From JABLTI01 sp035528035 (GTDB lineage: Archaea > Asgardarchaeota > Heimdallarchaeia > JABLTI01), in NCBI GenBank assembly GCA_035528035.1, contig DATKZI010000014.1:1-64000 (forward strand): 64,000 bases of DNA, read 5' to 3'. Position numbers and translations under genes: made by a program. This document shows positions 7,927 to 15,879 of the stretch, piece by piece (the first letter of the stretch is position 1; each line of letters starts with the position of its first letter). The notes under the pieces are model-generated. The model searched no databases. It worked only from the letters and a program-made list of their open reading frames with translations, and was not told the DNA's origin.

Positions 7927-10056
7927 CTAGAGAGTGAATAATAATACTGCCAATAGGATTATTGCTCCTAAAAGCATATAGATGAAATTCACTGAAAGTA
8001 TCCCTGTGTGGGTCTTTCTGAAAACTTCAGCCGACTTGGTTGTCCCTGATGCGATGACGTAATTTGCTCCATCGATCACTTTCAGGTCAATCTTTTCGTA
8101 ACTCCATTCTGCAAAGCGTTTGAATCTACGTAAGCAATGATAAATTGCTGCGTTCATGTACCATCTGTTGTAGAAGAATTTGGTAATTCCTCTTATGAAC
8201 TTGTTTTCTTGCACTTTGTCGTAACTCCATTGCCTTCCTAGATAGAGGAAGTACGCTGGAATACCACCTGCTAATAATAACCCTAAGGTTATCCAGAAGG
8301 TTGGTGGGGCAAAGCCAAATGTATGACTAAAGAATGCACCATAATTTACTAGCGTTTGTTCTACTGTAAATCTTGTAGCTCCTTCAAACCAAACATTGCT
8401 GGTCATAAAGTTCTCTACTAATGGTGACAAGAATCCTAGTACAATTGTTCCAACTGCTAGAATTACTAATGGTACCCACATAATTGGATTTGTTTTGTGC
8501 AAGTGACCTTCATGCTCTTCTTCAGCATGTTTGACATTCTTTGATGATTCACCACCAAAGGTTCTTCCGAGCATTCTGAGAGTATAGAAGAATGTTAGTG
8601 CAGCAGTTATTGCAGCAATAATGAAGAATATCCAACCCCAAGGATTGCCTTCTCCACCTAGGTGCCACAAAGTTCCAAAGATTGATTCTTTACTGAAAAA
8701 GCCTCCTAATGGAACGACTCCAGCTAAGGACAGACCACCTATTACCATAGGCCAGAATACTGTTGGCATCTTCTTTCTCAGACCACCCATTCCATAGATG
8801 TATTTATTGTGTACAGCATGAATCACAGCTCCTGCGGAAAGGAACAGCAATGCTTTGAAAACTGCATGTGAAAGCATGTGGAATGATCCTGCGAAATACC
8901 CTATGATTTCGAATGCTCCATGACCATTATCAATTGGAGCGATTAAACCACCGGCACCAAGACCCATGAACATGTAACCAAGTTGTGAGATTGTGCTGAA
9001 AGCAAGTATTTTCTTGAGTTCTGTTGCAGCCATACCCATTGTTGCTGACATTAGTGCAGTAAATGCACCGATTGACGCGACAAATAGGAAGTAAATCTGT
9101 AATTCATCGTACTGTAAGTCATGTAGACCAATATACCACATTGGGAACGTTCTGATAACCATAAAGACACCAGCTTTGACCATTGCTGCAGCATGAATAA
9201 GTGCTGAAACAGTTGTTGGACCAGCCATAGCTTCTGGAAGCCAGAATTGTAAGGGAAATTGGGCTGACTTGCCTATTGGACCACCGAAAATCAAGATTGC
9301 AGTTAATGCCAAAATATGGTCATTATGCAATGCAGTAATCCAGGTTGTATCTTGAAGTAAGTGCATGTAATTGAAGGTTCCTGCATAAGCGAAGACAATT
9401 AATATGCCTGTGAGCATTGCTACATCACCAATTCTGGTGACAATGAATGCTTTCATACCTGCATGAGAATTGTAATCACCTTCAGTTTCTTCTTTGATGG
9501 TTGTCTCTCTTTCGTCTTGTTTCTCTCTTTTAGTAAAGAAGAATCCAATTAGAGCATAGGAACAGAAACCGACTATTTCCCAACCAACAAATGATTGTAA
9601 GAAGTTGTTTGCCATAACAAGGAAAACCATTCCTCCAACGAACATTTGCATCAAGAACCAGTAACGGTCAAGATGTTTGTCTCCTTTCATGTAGCTAACT
9701 CCATAGACCATGATCAACGTTCCAATGCCTGAGGCAAAGCAAGCGATCATTACTGTCAAGGGATCAACTAGGACACCAAATTCTACTCCATATGTTCCTG
9801 AACCAAGACCAAAGAACCAATTTGCTTGGAATAACTCTACTCCGGTCTCACCAGAATAAATGTCTACCACTAAAAGGATGCTGAAAATAAAAGCGATAAA
9901 TGAGGTTACTGCAGCCATCCAATTACGGACGAAGTGTAAACCATTTTTTGCTTTACCATCCTTAAGCTTTCCAGCAATAAAACCTATCACTGGAGTTATG
10001 AGCGCACCACCAAATGGCACAGCCCAATTTAATATTGCTGCGGATTCTAATAACAT
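7927..10056 (-). CDS. nuoL: complex I-like subunit L, distal antiporter-like subunit
   Basis: At 709 residues this is the longest of the three antiporter-like subunits. It carries the extra C-terminal region that in NuoL makes the lateral helix. Visible motifs are FVGWEIVGFCSYALIGFFF (TM5 glutamate), GKSAQFPLQFWLPEAMAGPT (TM7 lysine) and STISQLGYMFMGLGAGG. A charged insert rich in Lys and Glu (about residues 178-196) follows TM5. The ATG at 10056 follows AGGAG. It lies between the K and M genes with gaps of 14 and 16 bases. The C-terminal lateral helix and final anchor helix suggest a true L-type subunit as in Fpo and Nuo. Confidence 0.9.
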   Translation of the reverse strand: MLLESAAILNWAVPFGGALITPVIGFIAGKLKDGKAKNGLHFVRNWMAAVTSFIAFIFSILLVVDIYSGETGVELFQANWFFGLGSGTYGVEFGVLVDPLTVMIACFASGIGTLIMVYGVSYMKGDKHLDRYWFLMQMFVGGMVFLVMANNFLQSFVGWEIVGFCSYALIGFFFTKREKQDERETTIKEETEGDYNSHAGMKAFIVTRIGDVAMLTGILIVFAYAGTFNYMHLLQDTTWITALHNDHILALTAILIFGGPIGKSAQFPLQFWLPEAMAGPTTVSALIHAAAMVKAGVFMVIRTFPMWYIGLHDLQYDELQIYFLFVASIGAFTALMSATMGMAATELKKILAFSTISQLGYMFMGLGAGGLIAPIDNGHGAFEIIGYFAGSFHMLSHAVFKALLFLSAGAVIHAVHNKYIYGMGGLRKKMPTVFWPMVIGGLSLAGVVPLGGFFSKESIFGTLWHLGGEGNPWGWIFFIIAAITAALTFFYTLRMLGRTFGGESSKNVKHAEEEHEGHLHKTNPIMWVPLVILAVGTIVLGFLSPLVENFMTSNVWFEGATRFTVEQTLVNYGAFFSHTFGFAPPTFWITLGLLLAGGIPAYFLYLGRQWSYDKVQENKFIRGITKFFYNRWYMNAAIYHCLRRFKRFAEWSYEKIDLKVIDGANYVIASGTTKSAEVFRKTHTGILSVNFIYMLLGAIILLAVLLFTL

Positions 10057-10070
10057 TGTTTTTCAGTCTC

Positions 10071-10406
10071 CTAATATTTTAACTGGTTCAATCTTTGAGA
10101 GTTTAAGGTGGAATGAATTCTATACGCTTGAATTATCAAGGCAAGAGCCACACCAGCCACACATCCTCCAATGCAGATGCTTACGATTACCACTGCATGT
10201 GGGAGAGGATCAACTGTGCCTCCAAAAACATTGGAAAAGGCTACGAAATTCAAATGAGCTGCATCAAGTAACAACTCAATCGCAATCAAAAATTTGATCA
10301 TGTTTTGTTTTGAGGTTAGGCCATAGATACCTATTACTAATAAGGCTACTGAGAACCCTATAATGATATAGATATTCTCAAATGGACTTGTAGATAAGAA
10401 AGCCAT
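10071..10406 (-). CDS. nuoK: complex I-like subunit K (NuoK/MbhG/MrpC type)
   Basis: The 111-residue protein has three membrane helices. The helix 2 glutamate conserved in NuoK is present as Glu44 in FLIAIELLLDAAHLNF. The second conserved glutamate of bacterial NuoK helix 3 is absent: that helix reads AVVIVSICIGGCVAGVALAL. The preceding DPLPHAVV is close to the DPLPQALV signature of MrpC/MbhG. The protein therefore looks intermediate, or closer to the Mrp/Mbh type. It lies four bases downstream of the split J gene and 14 bases from subunit L. Confidence 0.85.
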   Translation of the reverse strand: MAFLSTSPFENIYIIIGFSVALLVIGIYGLTSKQNMIKFLIAIELLLDAAHLNFVAFSNVFGGTVDPLPHAVVIVSICIGGCVAGVALALIIQAYRIHSTLNSQRLNQLKY

Positions 10407-10409
10407 AAA

Positions 10410-10820
10410 TTATTCAGCCTCCTCTTTGTCGAGTTCTTCGGCACTCTTTCTTTCAAGAATGACAAATTTGTCTGTTTCGCACATTTCTGTTCGGAATTCG
10501 GAGCATTGATCTTCAATACCCTTCACGACTGTAGAAGCTGCTTCTGCAGCAACTAGCAAGATGAATCCTACGATAATGATATCTACTCCCTTGGCTTCCC
10601 AGAGAACAAATCCTACTGCTCGGCCAATTTCTTTAAAGGTAGAATTTTCAAGAACAAATGGATGTTCAGGTCGTAAATCATCTCCAGTATCGTCTATTCG
10701 ATAAGCTCCTGTAACTGAATCGTTGAAGTCTTTAAGACCAAACATCAACAATCCATAGATTCCTAGGACAAGTATTATGCTTGAACTAAAGATCAATATT
10801 CTTCTAATCTTTTTATTCAT
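10410..10820 (-). CDS. membrane subunit resembling the C-terminal half of NuoJ (MbhE/MrpB-like)
   Basis: The 136-residue protein has two hydrophobic helices (about residues 9-28 and 80-100), an acidic loop between them and a polar C-terminal tail. Its helix 2 region, GRAVGFVLWEAKGVDIIIVGFILLVAAEA, recalls the V-T-A-I-x-W/F-x-F/Y-R-G-x-D-T-L-G-E element of MbhE and MrpB. In position it takes the place of the second half of NuoJ. Its ATG overlaps the stop region of the upstream half by four bases, which suggests translational coupling. The name is tentative because the sequence is divergent. Confidence 0.65.
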   Translation of the reverse strand: MNKKIRRILIFSSSIILVLGIYGLLMFGLKDFNDSVTGAYRIDDTGDDLRPEHPFVLENSTFKEIGRAVGFVLWEAKGVDIIIVGFILLVAAEAASTVVKGIEDQCSEFRTEMCETDKFVILERKSAEELDKEEAE

Positions 10821-11131
10821 ACTTTACTTTCCTCCTTAGAACCTTCGGAATCGAATAGTTTGTCCAAATCCTCAACGGGTTCACCAGATTCGAATCGCTC
10901 AGTTAATGCCACAGTAGAAATCAGTAACACAGTCACAGCTCCACCGTAGATCATTAATTGGAAGAGCGCAACCCACGGAGCGTTAAGGATCCAGAATGCT
11001 CCTGCCAATGCTATGCTTAGTATTGCTAATGCGACTGAAGCATAGATAAGGTCTCGCATTTCTATTGCAACAATAGCTGCGATAACAACAATGGCAAGTA
11101 ATATTATCAACAAAATTGTTTTTGCGTCCAT
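10817..11131 (-). CDS. nuoJ: membrane subunit resembling the N-terminal half of NuoJ (FpoJ/MbhD-like)
   Basis: The 104-residue protein has three helices and a charged tail. The segment NAPWVALFQLMIYGGAVTVLLIS matches the third helix of NuoJ/FpoJ, where a pi-bulge in complex I links quinone chemistry to pumping. The remainder resembles MbhD (DUF4040). Together with the next gene it makes a two-polypeptide J subunit, as in Mbh (D plus E) rather than single-chain bacterial NuoJ. ATG at 11131 begins MDAKTILL; ribosome-site-like GGATGTG lies upstream. Confidence 0.75.
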   Translation of the reverse strand: MDAKTILLIILLAIVVIAAIVAIEMRDLIYASVALAILSIALAGAFWILNAPWVALFQLMIYGGAVTVLLISTVALTERFESGEPVEDLDKLFDSEGSKEESKV

Positions 11132-11171
11132 ATTTTTTACACATCCTTCTTTTTCGACTCGCGTGTCGCTC

Positions 11172-11585
11172 TTAGCTTGCCTCCGTTTTCTTTGCTTCCC
11201 TTGGTGGAAACATTTTAGGGTCCTCTTTTGAGTAGATGATCATTTCATCTGGTTTAAATGCTGAGAGTTCTATGTAATCGGTGAGAAACAAGGCATCATA
11301 TCTGCAAGCATCTTGACAGAGACCGCAGAAAATACATTCACTAAGGTTAATGACTGGTCTTTTACCAGTTTTTGTTACTTCTGAAGGAACCATCTCAATA
11401 GCTAATGGAGGACAAGCACGCTCACAAGCCCGACATCCGGTACATTTAGCGAGGTCCAAATAGTGTGCTCCTCTTAGTCCTATCTCAGGCTTTATTCCAG
11501 CTTCGAAAGGATAGTCAATTGTTGCTTTTTTCTTCTTGAAAGCATTCTTTAGTGCTTCCCAAATTATTACTGCTGGTCTTGTCAT
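11172..11585 (-). CDS. nuoI: complex I-like subunit I, 2x[4Fe-4S] ferredoxin
   Basis: The 137-residue ferredoxin has two C-x2-C-x2-C-x3-C motifs (Cys48/51/54/58 and Cys84/87/90/94), which hold the two clusters passing electrons between the hydrogenase/Q-like module and an external ferredoxin or partner. The ATG at 11585 is chosen, rather than the upstream ATG at 11621, because GGAGGTGC stands six bases ahead and the frame then begins one base after the H subunit stop. No NuoE/F/G homologue is present, so electrons most likely come from or go to free ferredoxin, as in Mbh and ferredoxin-dependent Fpo. Confidence 0.9.
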   Translation of the reverse strand: MTRPAVIIWEALKNAFKKKKATIDYPFEAGIKPEIGLRGAHYLDLAKCTGCRACERACPPLAIEMVPSEVTKTGKRPVINLSECIFCGLCQDACRYDALFLTDYIELSAFKPDEMIIYSKEDPKMFPPREAKKTEAS

Positions 11586-11586
11586 T

Positions 11587-12696
11587 TCAAGCACCTCCGG
11601 TCCAATATGGTAAGTCTTCATAGAGTCTCCAGAGAGTTCTATCTAACCATGGAACCCAAAAGACACTTACAATTACAAGTCCTAGTGATACTGGAATCAA
11701 CCACTTCCAAGAGAATTCCAAAAATTGCTCAATTCTTAATCGAGCCATTAAAGCTCTAAACGTAGCTAAAATCAATATTATTACTGTAGTCTTTATAGCA
11801 AACATTAGTGTACTGTAAGCAATTCTGATAGTAGAAATCCACATCAATTGACTTGGATTTGATAACCAAGTAGCAAATGAGGGTATCCACATTTCAATCC
11901 CTACAGGTCCACCAAGGAATAATGCAGTAGCAATTCCTGCTCCATATATCATCTGTAAATCAGTGCTCAATCTAAAGAAGGCTAATTTCTTACCAGAATA
12001 TTCTACTTCCCAACCACCAACGATTTCTGTCTCTGCTGTTGGAATATCGAAGGGGCTTCGTTCTAGTTCTGCTTGAGTTGCTAATATGAATATCAAGAAG
12101 ATCAAGAACATTGGTAAGCTGAATATTGTTGGTCTATGAGCATTTAATTGCCAATTTACAATTCCTGCAATCGATAGTTCTCCTGTTCGTAATGCAACAG
12201 AGAACATTGCTAAAAGAATTGGTATTTCATAACTCAATAATTGAGATGCTGCACGCATTGTTCCAGGCATAGCTAACCTATTTGCTGTGAACCATCCTGC
12301 CAAGAAGATCACTAAGGCAATCAACGTTGTAAGAAATGATAACAACAAAATATCTCCTTCAAAGGAGATCAAGCCTGAAATACCTATTATTGGAACAAAT
12401 AAAAGTGCCAATAGTGGAATTGTTAAGCCTGTAATTGCCATAAATCTCATGCCCCACTTGTCAGCTGCAGTTGGTTCTACATCCTCCTTAGCCATTAGCT
12501 TAAGGAAATCTGCTAAAGGTTGCATAATACCTTTGAATCCAGTGTGCAAGGGACCAATCCTGTCTTGCAGGGCTGCATAAAACTTCCTATCAATCCATTC
12601 ATCAAATAGTGCTATGGATATACAGAAGCCAATACCGGGGAAGAAGAGAATCCCAACGATTAATAATATCCATTCTGCCCAAACTGCTAATGCCAT
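11587..12696 (-). CDS. nuoH: complex I-like subunit H (Q-site/hydrogenase anchor subunit)
   Basis: The protein of about 369 residues has eight or nine helices and belongs to the NuoH/FpoH/MbhM family. Family motifs are present: RIGPLHTGFKGIMQPLADFLKLMAKEDVEP (RxGP...QP..D..K), the ERSPFDIPTAETEIVGGWEVEYSG loop that contacts the D and B subunits, and a final FRALMARLRIEQFL...W segment. ATG at 12696 overlaps the D-subunit TAA by one base (TAATG). A GTG at 12708 would add four residues inside the D gene and is less likely. It anchors the catalytic arm to the membrane. Confidence 0.9.
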   Translation of the reverse strand: MALAVWAEWILLIVGILFFPGIGFCISIALFDEWIDRKFYAALQDRIGPLHTGFKGIMQPLADFLKLMAKEDVEPTAADKWGMRFMAITGLTIPLLALLFVPIIGISGLISFEGDILLLSFLTTLIALVIFLAGWFTANRLAMPGTMRAASQLLSYEIPILLAMFSVALRTGELSIAGIVNWQLNAHRPTIFSLPMFLIFLIFILATQAELERSPFDIPTAETEIVGGWEVEYSGKKLAFFRLSTDLQMIYGAGIATALFLGGPVGIEMWIPSFATWLSNPSQLMWISTIRIAYSTLMFAIKTTVIILILATFRALMARLRIEQFLEFSWKWLIPVSLGLVIVSVFWVPWLDRTLWRLYEDLPYWTGGA

Positions 12697-13967
12697 TATT
12701 TCTTCCACCCTTTATTATCATACCAATCTTTGCGGTATTTTCTTAATTGATCCAAATTCCATGTCCAGGTCTTTGGTTTTCTTCGGTCATTGTTTACAAA
12801 AGTAATCATTCGGTCTTCGCAACTAAAACAAGGATCTATTGATGCTAATGATATGGTTGAATCTGCAATATAATCACCCTTTAACATCTCTGAAACTGAG
12901 AGAATATTAGCTAAAGTGGGTGTAGTGATTTTTAGTCTATAGGGTTTGTTTGTATCATTAGACCATAAGTAATGGATCAATTCACCTCTCGGTGCTTCAG
13001 TCCTTGATAAGACTTGAGCAGTAGGAACCTTTCGTGGAGGTTTAGCAAATATTGGTCCTTCTGGGAGATTGTTGATCATCCATTTGATATACTCAACTGC
13101 TTCTACTGTTTCAAGTAATCTGACAACTACTCGAGAGAAAACATCGTTCGTATCATAGGTAATCACTTTGAAAATATCTCTAAAAGCACCGTAAGCGGAG
13201 TATGGATCGTCATAACGAACATCAATTTTCAAGCCTGAAGCACGTGCAGTTGGACCAACAGCACATAATTCACGAGCTTTACTTGGTAAAAGAACACCTA
13301 TACCTTGAGTTCGTAAACGAATAGTATCTTCTTTAAGACAAATATCAACGTAACGTTGTAATCGTTCTAAAGTGATATCCATATACTTGAGAATACGATC
13401 TTTTTGTGCTTGATTGAGATCTCTTCGAGTCCCACCAATTTCGTTTAAACCATAGTTCACTCTGTTTCCAGAAATATCCTCTAACAAATCCATTGTTAAT
13501 TCACGATCTCTCCAAGAGAGCATAAACAAGGTATCAAAACCAATTTCGTGAGCTGCTATACCAAGCCATAAAATATGACTATGAACACGTTCAAGTTCAG
13601 CTACAATTGTTCGAATGAATTGAGCTCGCTCGGGTACCACAAATCCATCTAAAGCAAGTGCTGTTTCAGTAGCATTTGCTAATGAGATAGAATGAATATG
13701 GCTGCAAATACCACAAACACGTTCAACCAATGTTAGATTTGCTGAATATGTTTTTGTTTCTGCAAGTTTCTCAATACCTCGATGAACATACCCTATATGT
13801 GGCGTAGCATTAACAATAACTTCACCTTCAACTTCCAAAAGGAAATGAGTAGGTTCTTTTAATGCTGGATGTTGAGGACCAAGAGGGATCATCATAGTTT
13901 TAGGCATACAGGATGCGCAACCTGTTTGCGGACCTTCAACTTTTACTGTTTTCTTTTCTTCTGCCAA
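12696..13967 (-). CDS. group 4 [NiFe]-hydrogenase-type large subunit in the NuoD position
   Basis: The 423-residue protein is homologous to NuoD/FpoD/MbhL/EchE. Unlike complex I NuoD it keeps both nickel-binding cysteine pairs: ERVCGICSHIHS (Cys85, Cys88, His92; the RxCGxCxxxH motif) and SIDPCFSCEDR (Cys380, Cys383; DPCxxCxxR). These are the L1 and L2 signatures of [NiFe] hydrogenases, so it most likely carries a Ni-Fe(CN)2CO centre and interconverts H+ and H2. GPQHPAL at 30-36 is shared with NuoD. Forty residues follow the last motif, so any C-terminal maturation cleavage is uncertain. No hyp maturation genes lie in the window. Confidence 0.9.
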   Translation of the reverse strand: MAEEKKTVKVEGPQTGCASCMPKTMMIPLGPQHPALKEPTHFLLEVEGEVIVNATPHIGYVHRGIEKLAETKTYSANLTLVERVCGICSHIHSISLANATETALALDGFVVPERAQFIRTIVAELERVHSHILWLGIAAHEIGFDTLFMLSWRDRELTMDLLEDISGNRVNYGLNEIGGTRRDLNQAQKDRILKYMDITLERLQRYVDICLKEDTIRLRTQGIGVLLPSKARELCAVGPTARASGLKIDVRYDDPYSAYGAFRDIFKVITYDTNDVFSRVVVRLLETVEAVEYIKWMINNLPEGPIFAKPPRKVPTAQVLSRTEAPRGELIHYLWSNDTNKPYRLKITTPTLANILSVSEMLKGDYIADSTISLASIDPCFSCEDRMITFVNNDRRKPKTWTWNLDQLRKYRKDWYDNKGWKK

Positions 13968-13979
13968 ACTATCACCTCA

Positions 13980-14492
13980 TTAATCGCCTTTTTTATCGGC
14001 TTCTTCCTTCTGTATATCTAAAAGGAAGTCCTTACGCAATGGGTAAACACCATTTGGAAAATCATCTGGTAAAATAAGTCTCTCAAGACCTGGGTGACCT
14101 ACAAAATCAATACCCATTAGATCATGTGCTTCACGCTCAAAAAATTGTGAACCATGTAAAACGGGATAGGCACTAGAGATTTTGGGGTTCGCTCTATCAG
14201 GACAATCCACTCGTAAATTAATGGAAATAGCTGTATCTGCATCGTGTGGTGGGACAATATCGAAATGATAAATCACAGCAAACACTCCTTCTGGAGTATC
14301 AACGCTGGAAATGGCTATTAAATGCCAAGCATTCCATTTCTCAATTGCAAATTTGAACACCTCAAGATGAACAGGATCAGGAACTGTCATATGAATCCGT
14401 CTAGGATTTACAGCCTCGATTGAGAGGATTTTATTACCAAACTGACTTTTTAATGCGTCAACAACTTTTAGTTCTCTCTTTAGATCGCTCAT
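13980..14492 (-). CDS. nuoC: complex I-like subunit C (30 kDa subunit type)
   Basis: The 170-residue protein carries the 30-kDa subunit signature near its C-terminus: FFEREAHDLMGIDFVGHPGLERLILPDD, followed by YPLRKDF. This protein packs against the large subunit and is found in complex I, Fpo and group 4 hydrogenases. Its ATG overlaps the stop of the B subunit (ATGA), and 12 bases separate it from the large subunit gene downstream, indicating coupled translation of the catalytic module. C and D are separate polypeptides, unlike E. coli NuoCD or HycE. Confidence 0.9.
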   Translation of the reverse strand: MSDLKRELKVVDALKSQFGNKILSIEAVNPRRIHMTVPDPVHLEVFKFAIEKWNAWHLIAISSVDTPEGVFAVIYHFDIVPPHDADTAISINLRVDCPDRANPKISSAYPVLHGSQFFEREAHDLMGIDFVGHPGLERLILPDDFPNGVYPLRKDFLLDIQKEEADKKGD

Positions 14493-15004
14493 TCTGTAGC
14501 AAGTGCCTCCTTATCTTTATGACTTTTTAAGTCAATAGTACTAGGATCAATGGGAAGAGTATCTTTCCCTTGTAGCTTTGCTAATAATTGAGCGATGCCA
14601 AAGATAATCGCCTCAGGTTTTGGCGGACAACCTGGAATATAGACATCAACTGGAATTACTGTGTCTATTCCTAAACAGGGAATATAGCTGTGTCGGAAAA
14701 TACCTCCACTGCATGCACAAGCACCAATTGCGACTACAAATTTAGGATCAGGTGTCTGCTCATACAATAACTTAAGACGATCTTTCATTTGCTGTGTAGC
14801 GGGTCCAGTCACCACTAGAACATCTGCATGTCTAGGGCTGCCTTGTATCAAAATACCAAAACGTTCAACGTCATAACGCGGGGTTAGAACATCAACCACT
14901 TCGATATCGCATCCATTACAACCACCGGTGTTAACATGAATGATCCAAGGTGACTTGACTCGAGACCAAAGAACAACTTTATCGACTATCTTCTTAAAGA
15001 CCAT
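14489..15004 (-). CDS. nuoB: complex I/hydrogenase small subunit (NuoB position, hydrogenase-type cluster motif)
   Basis: The 171-residue protein holds the proximal [4Fe-4S] cluster. Its first motif is GGCNGCDIE (Cys29-x2-Cys32, Glu35), the CxxC arrangement of group 4 hydrogenases such as Mbh and Ech. Complex I NuoB instead has adjacent cysteines (CC). GACACSGG (Cys96) and PGCPPKPE (Cys126) complete the ligands. ATG at 15004 is chosen because AAGGTGA lies upstream; the longer GTG frame from 15016 would start inside that site. It overlaps the C gene by four bases. Together with the large subunit it supports hydrogenase chemistry. Confidence 0.9.
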   Translation of the reverse strand: MVFKKIVDKVVLWSRVKSPWIIHVNTGGCNGCDIEVVDVLTPRYDVERFGILIQGSPRHADVLVVTGPATQQMKDRLKLLYEQTPDPKFVVAIGACACSGGIFRHSYIPCLGIDTVIPVDVYIPGCPPKPEAIIFGIAQLLAKLQGKDTLPIDPSTIDLKSHKDKEALATE

Positions 15005-15012
15005 AATCAAAT

Positions 15013-15348
15013 TCACCTTCTAATTGTTACCACTCCTAATAAGCCAATAGCAGCAAAAACTGCTGGCATAATGGTAAACTCAATACTTTGAGTCATTGTT
15101 ACCATAGCGGTTGCTAAAACGAATGCTAGAATATCGAAAATAGTGAAATAGATAGCATATATGAACGTATTTGGATAGAATTGTTGCTTGCCCGTTGGCA
15201 TATCTTCTCCGCATGCATAAGACTTACATTTGTCTTGGTTTGGATTTCGGGGGGCTATCCGTCTTCCAAGTAAGTATAAAAGTAGTACAGCGACTAGGAC
15301 CAAACCTAAAGCAATCCAAAGTGTATAAGTTTGTATAGCTTGATTCAT
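15013..15348 (-). CDS. nuoA: complex I subunit A (ND3/FpoA type)
   Basis: The 111-residue protein has three helices and the NuoA/ND3 signature KCKSYACGEDMPTGKQQF in its first loop (K-x-x-x-Y-x-CG-x-x-x-x-G), followed by FYAIYFTIFDI-like sequence with the helix 2 acidic residue. NuoA is a hallmark of the complex I/Fpo branch. Its place at the head of an operon whose catalytic subunits look like hydrogenase is notable. It is the first gene of the 12-gene operon, and the B gene begins within ten bases of its stop. Confidence 0.9.
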   Translation of the reverse strand: MNQAIQTYTLWIALGLVLVAVLLLYLLGRRIAPRNPNQDKCKSYACGEDMPTGKQQFYPNTFIYAIYFTIFDILAFVLATAMVTMTQSIEFTIMPAVFAAIGLLGVVTIRR

Positions 15349-15526
15349 ATAGATGCATCGCCTATAAAATTATATTATTAGACTAGTCGTTTCCTTGACT
15401 TGATTAAAGTAAGATAAAAAGGTTTTTGCTTATTTTAGTTTTGCCCTTAGAAAATTAAGTATTATTTTTTCTACTTTGAATTGTTTCTGAAAAACAAAAG
15501 TATTTGTGGATTAAAAATTAGTTAAA

Positions 15527-15550
15527 AATAAGCTGTTTATTAAGCTTATT
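15527..15550 (-). terminator. hairpin terminator of the roadblock/ODP operon
   Basis: AATAAGCT and AGCTTATT form a perfect 8-bp stem with loop GTTTATTA. On the minus strand it is followed by TTTTAACTAATTTTT. It lies nine bases beyond the stop codon of the last gene in the 15559-17872 operon. Confidence 0.6.
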
Positions 15551-15558
15551 TTATCATT

Positions 15559-15879
15559 TTAGGATTCAATTTTTATCTTGTATTTTGATTTTTTAGTTTT
15601 AGATGATTTTAATTCATCAGGTATAGGTAAACCATATTTTCGAGCTAATACAATGGAAGTCATTTTGGCTGGTAAGTTAAACTTTGAATAATTAATCATC
15701 AATCGTGTTACAGCTTGTATCATTTCTTCTTTGTTTATACTATTAAAAGTTCCATCTTCATCACAATTTATACCAGATTCTAAACAAATTTTCATCATTT
15801 TCTCATCACCGTACAAACCAAAACCTCGCATAATGAGTACTTGAGCGAATTCTAATGCAGTTTGTTCAGTTACTTCCAT
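15559..15879 (-). CDS. small helical protein of unknown function, third gene of roadblock/ODP operon
   Basis: The 106-residue protein is predicted to be largely helical, with a Lys/Ser-rich C-terminal tail (about residues 88-106) and no membrane segment. It contains single cysteines near residues 32 and 39, but no recognisable metal motif. ATG at 15879 follows GGAGGT at six bases and overlaps the end of the MBL-fold gene by ten bases, so translation is probably coupled. I do not recognise a family. Its tight linkage suggests it works with the diiron MBL protein or the longin/roadblock-like protein upstream. Confidence 0.65.
   Translation of the reverse strand: MEVTEQTALEFAQVLIMRGFGLYGDEKMMKICLESGINCDEDGTFNSINKEEMIQAVTRLMINYSKFNLPAKMTSIVLARKYGLPIPDELKSSKTKKSKYKIKIES

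Noticed and set aside
5511..12805. Plus-strand open frames across the respiratory operon (for example 5511-5804, 9860-10297 and 12287-12580)
   Set aside because: They lie wholly within well-supported minus-strand genes, lack ribosome sites and encode low-complexity sequences; they are antisense shadows.
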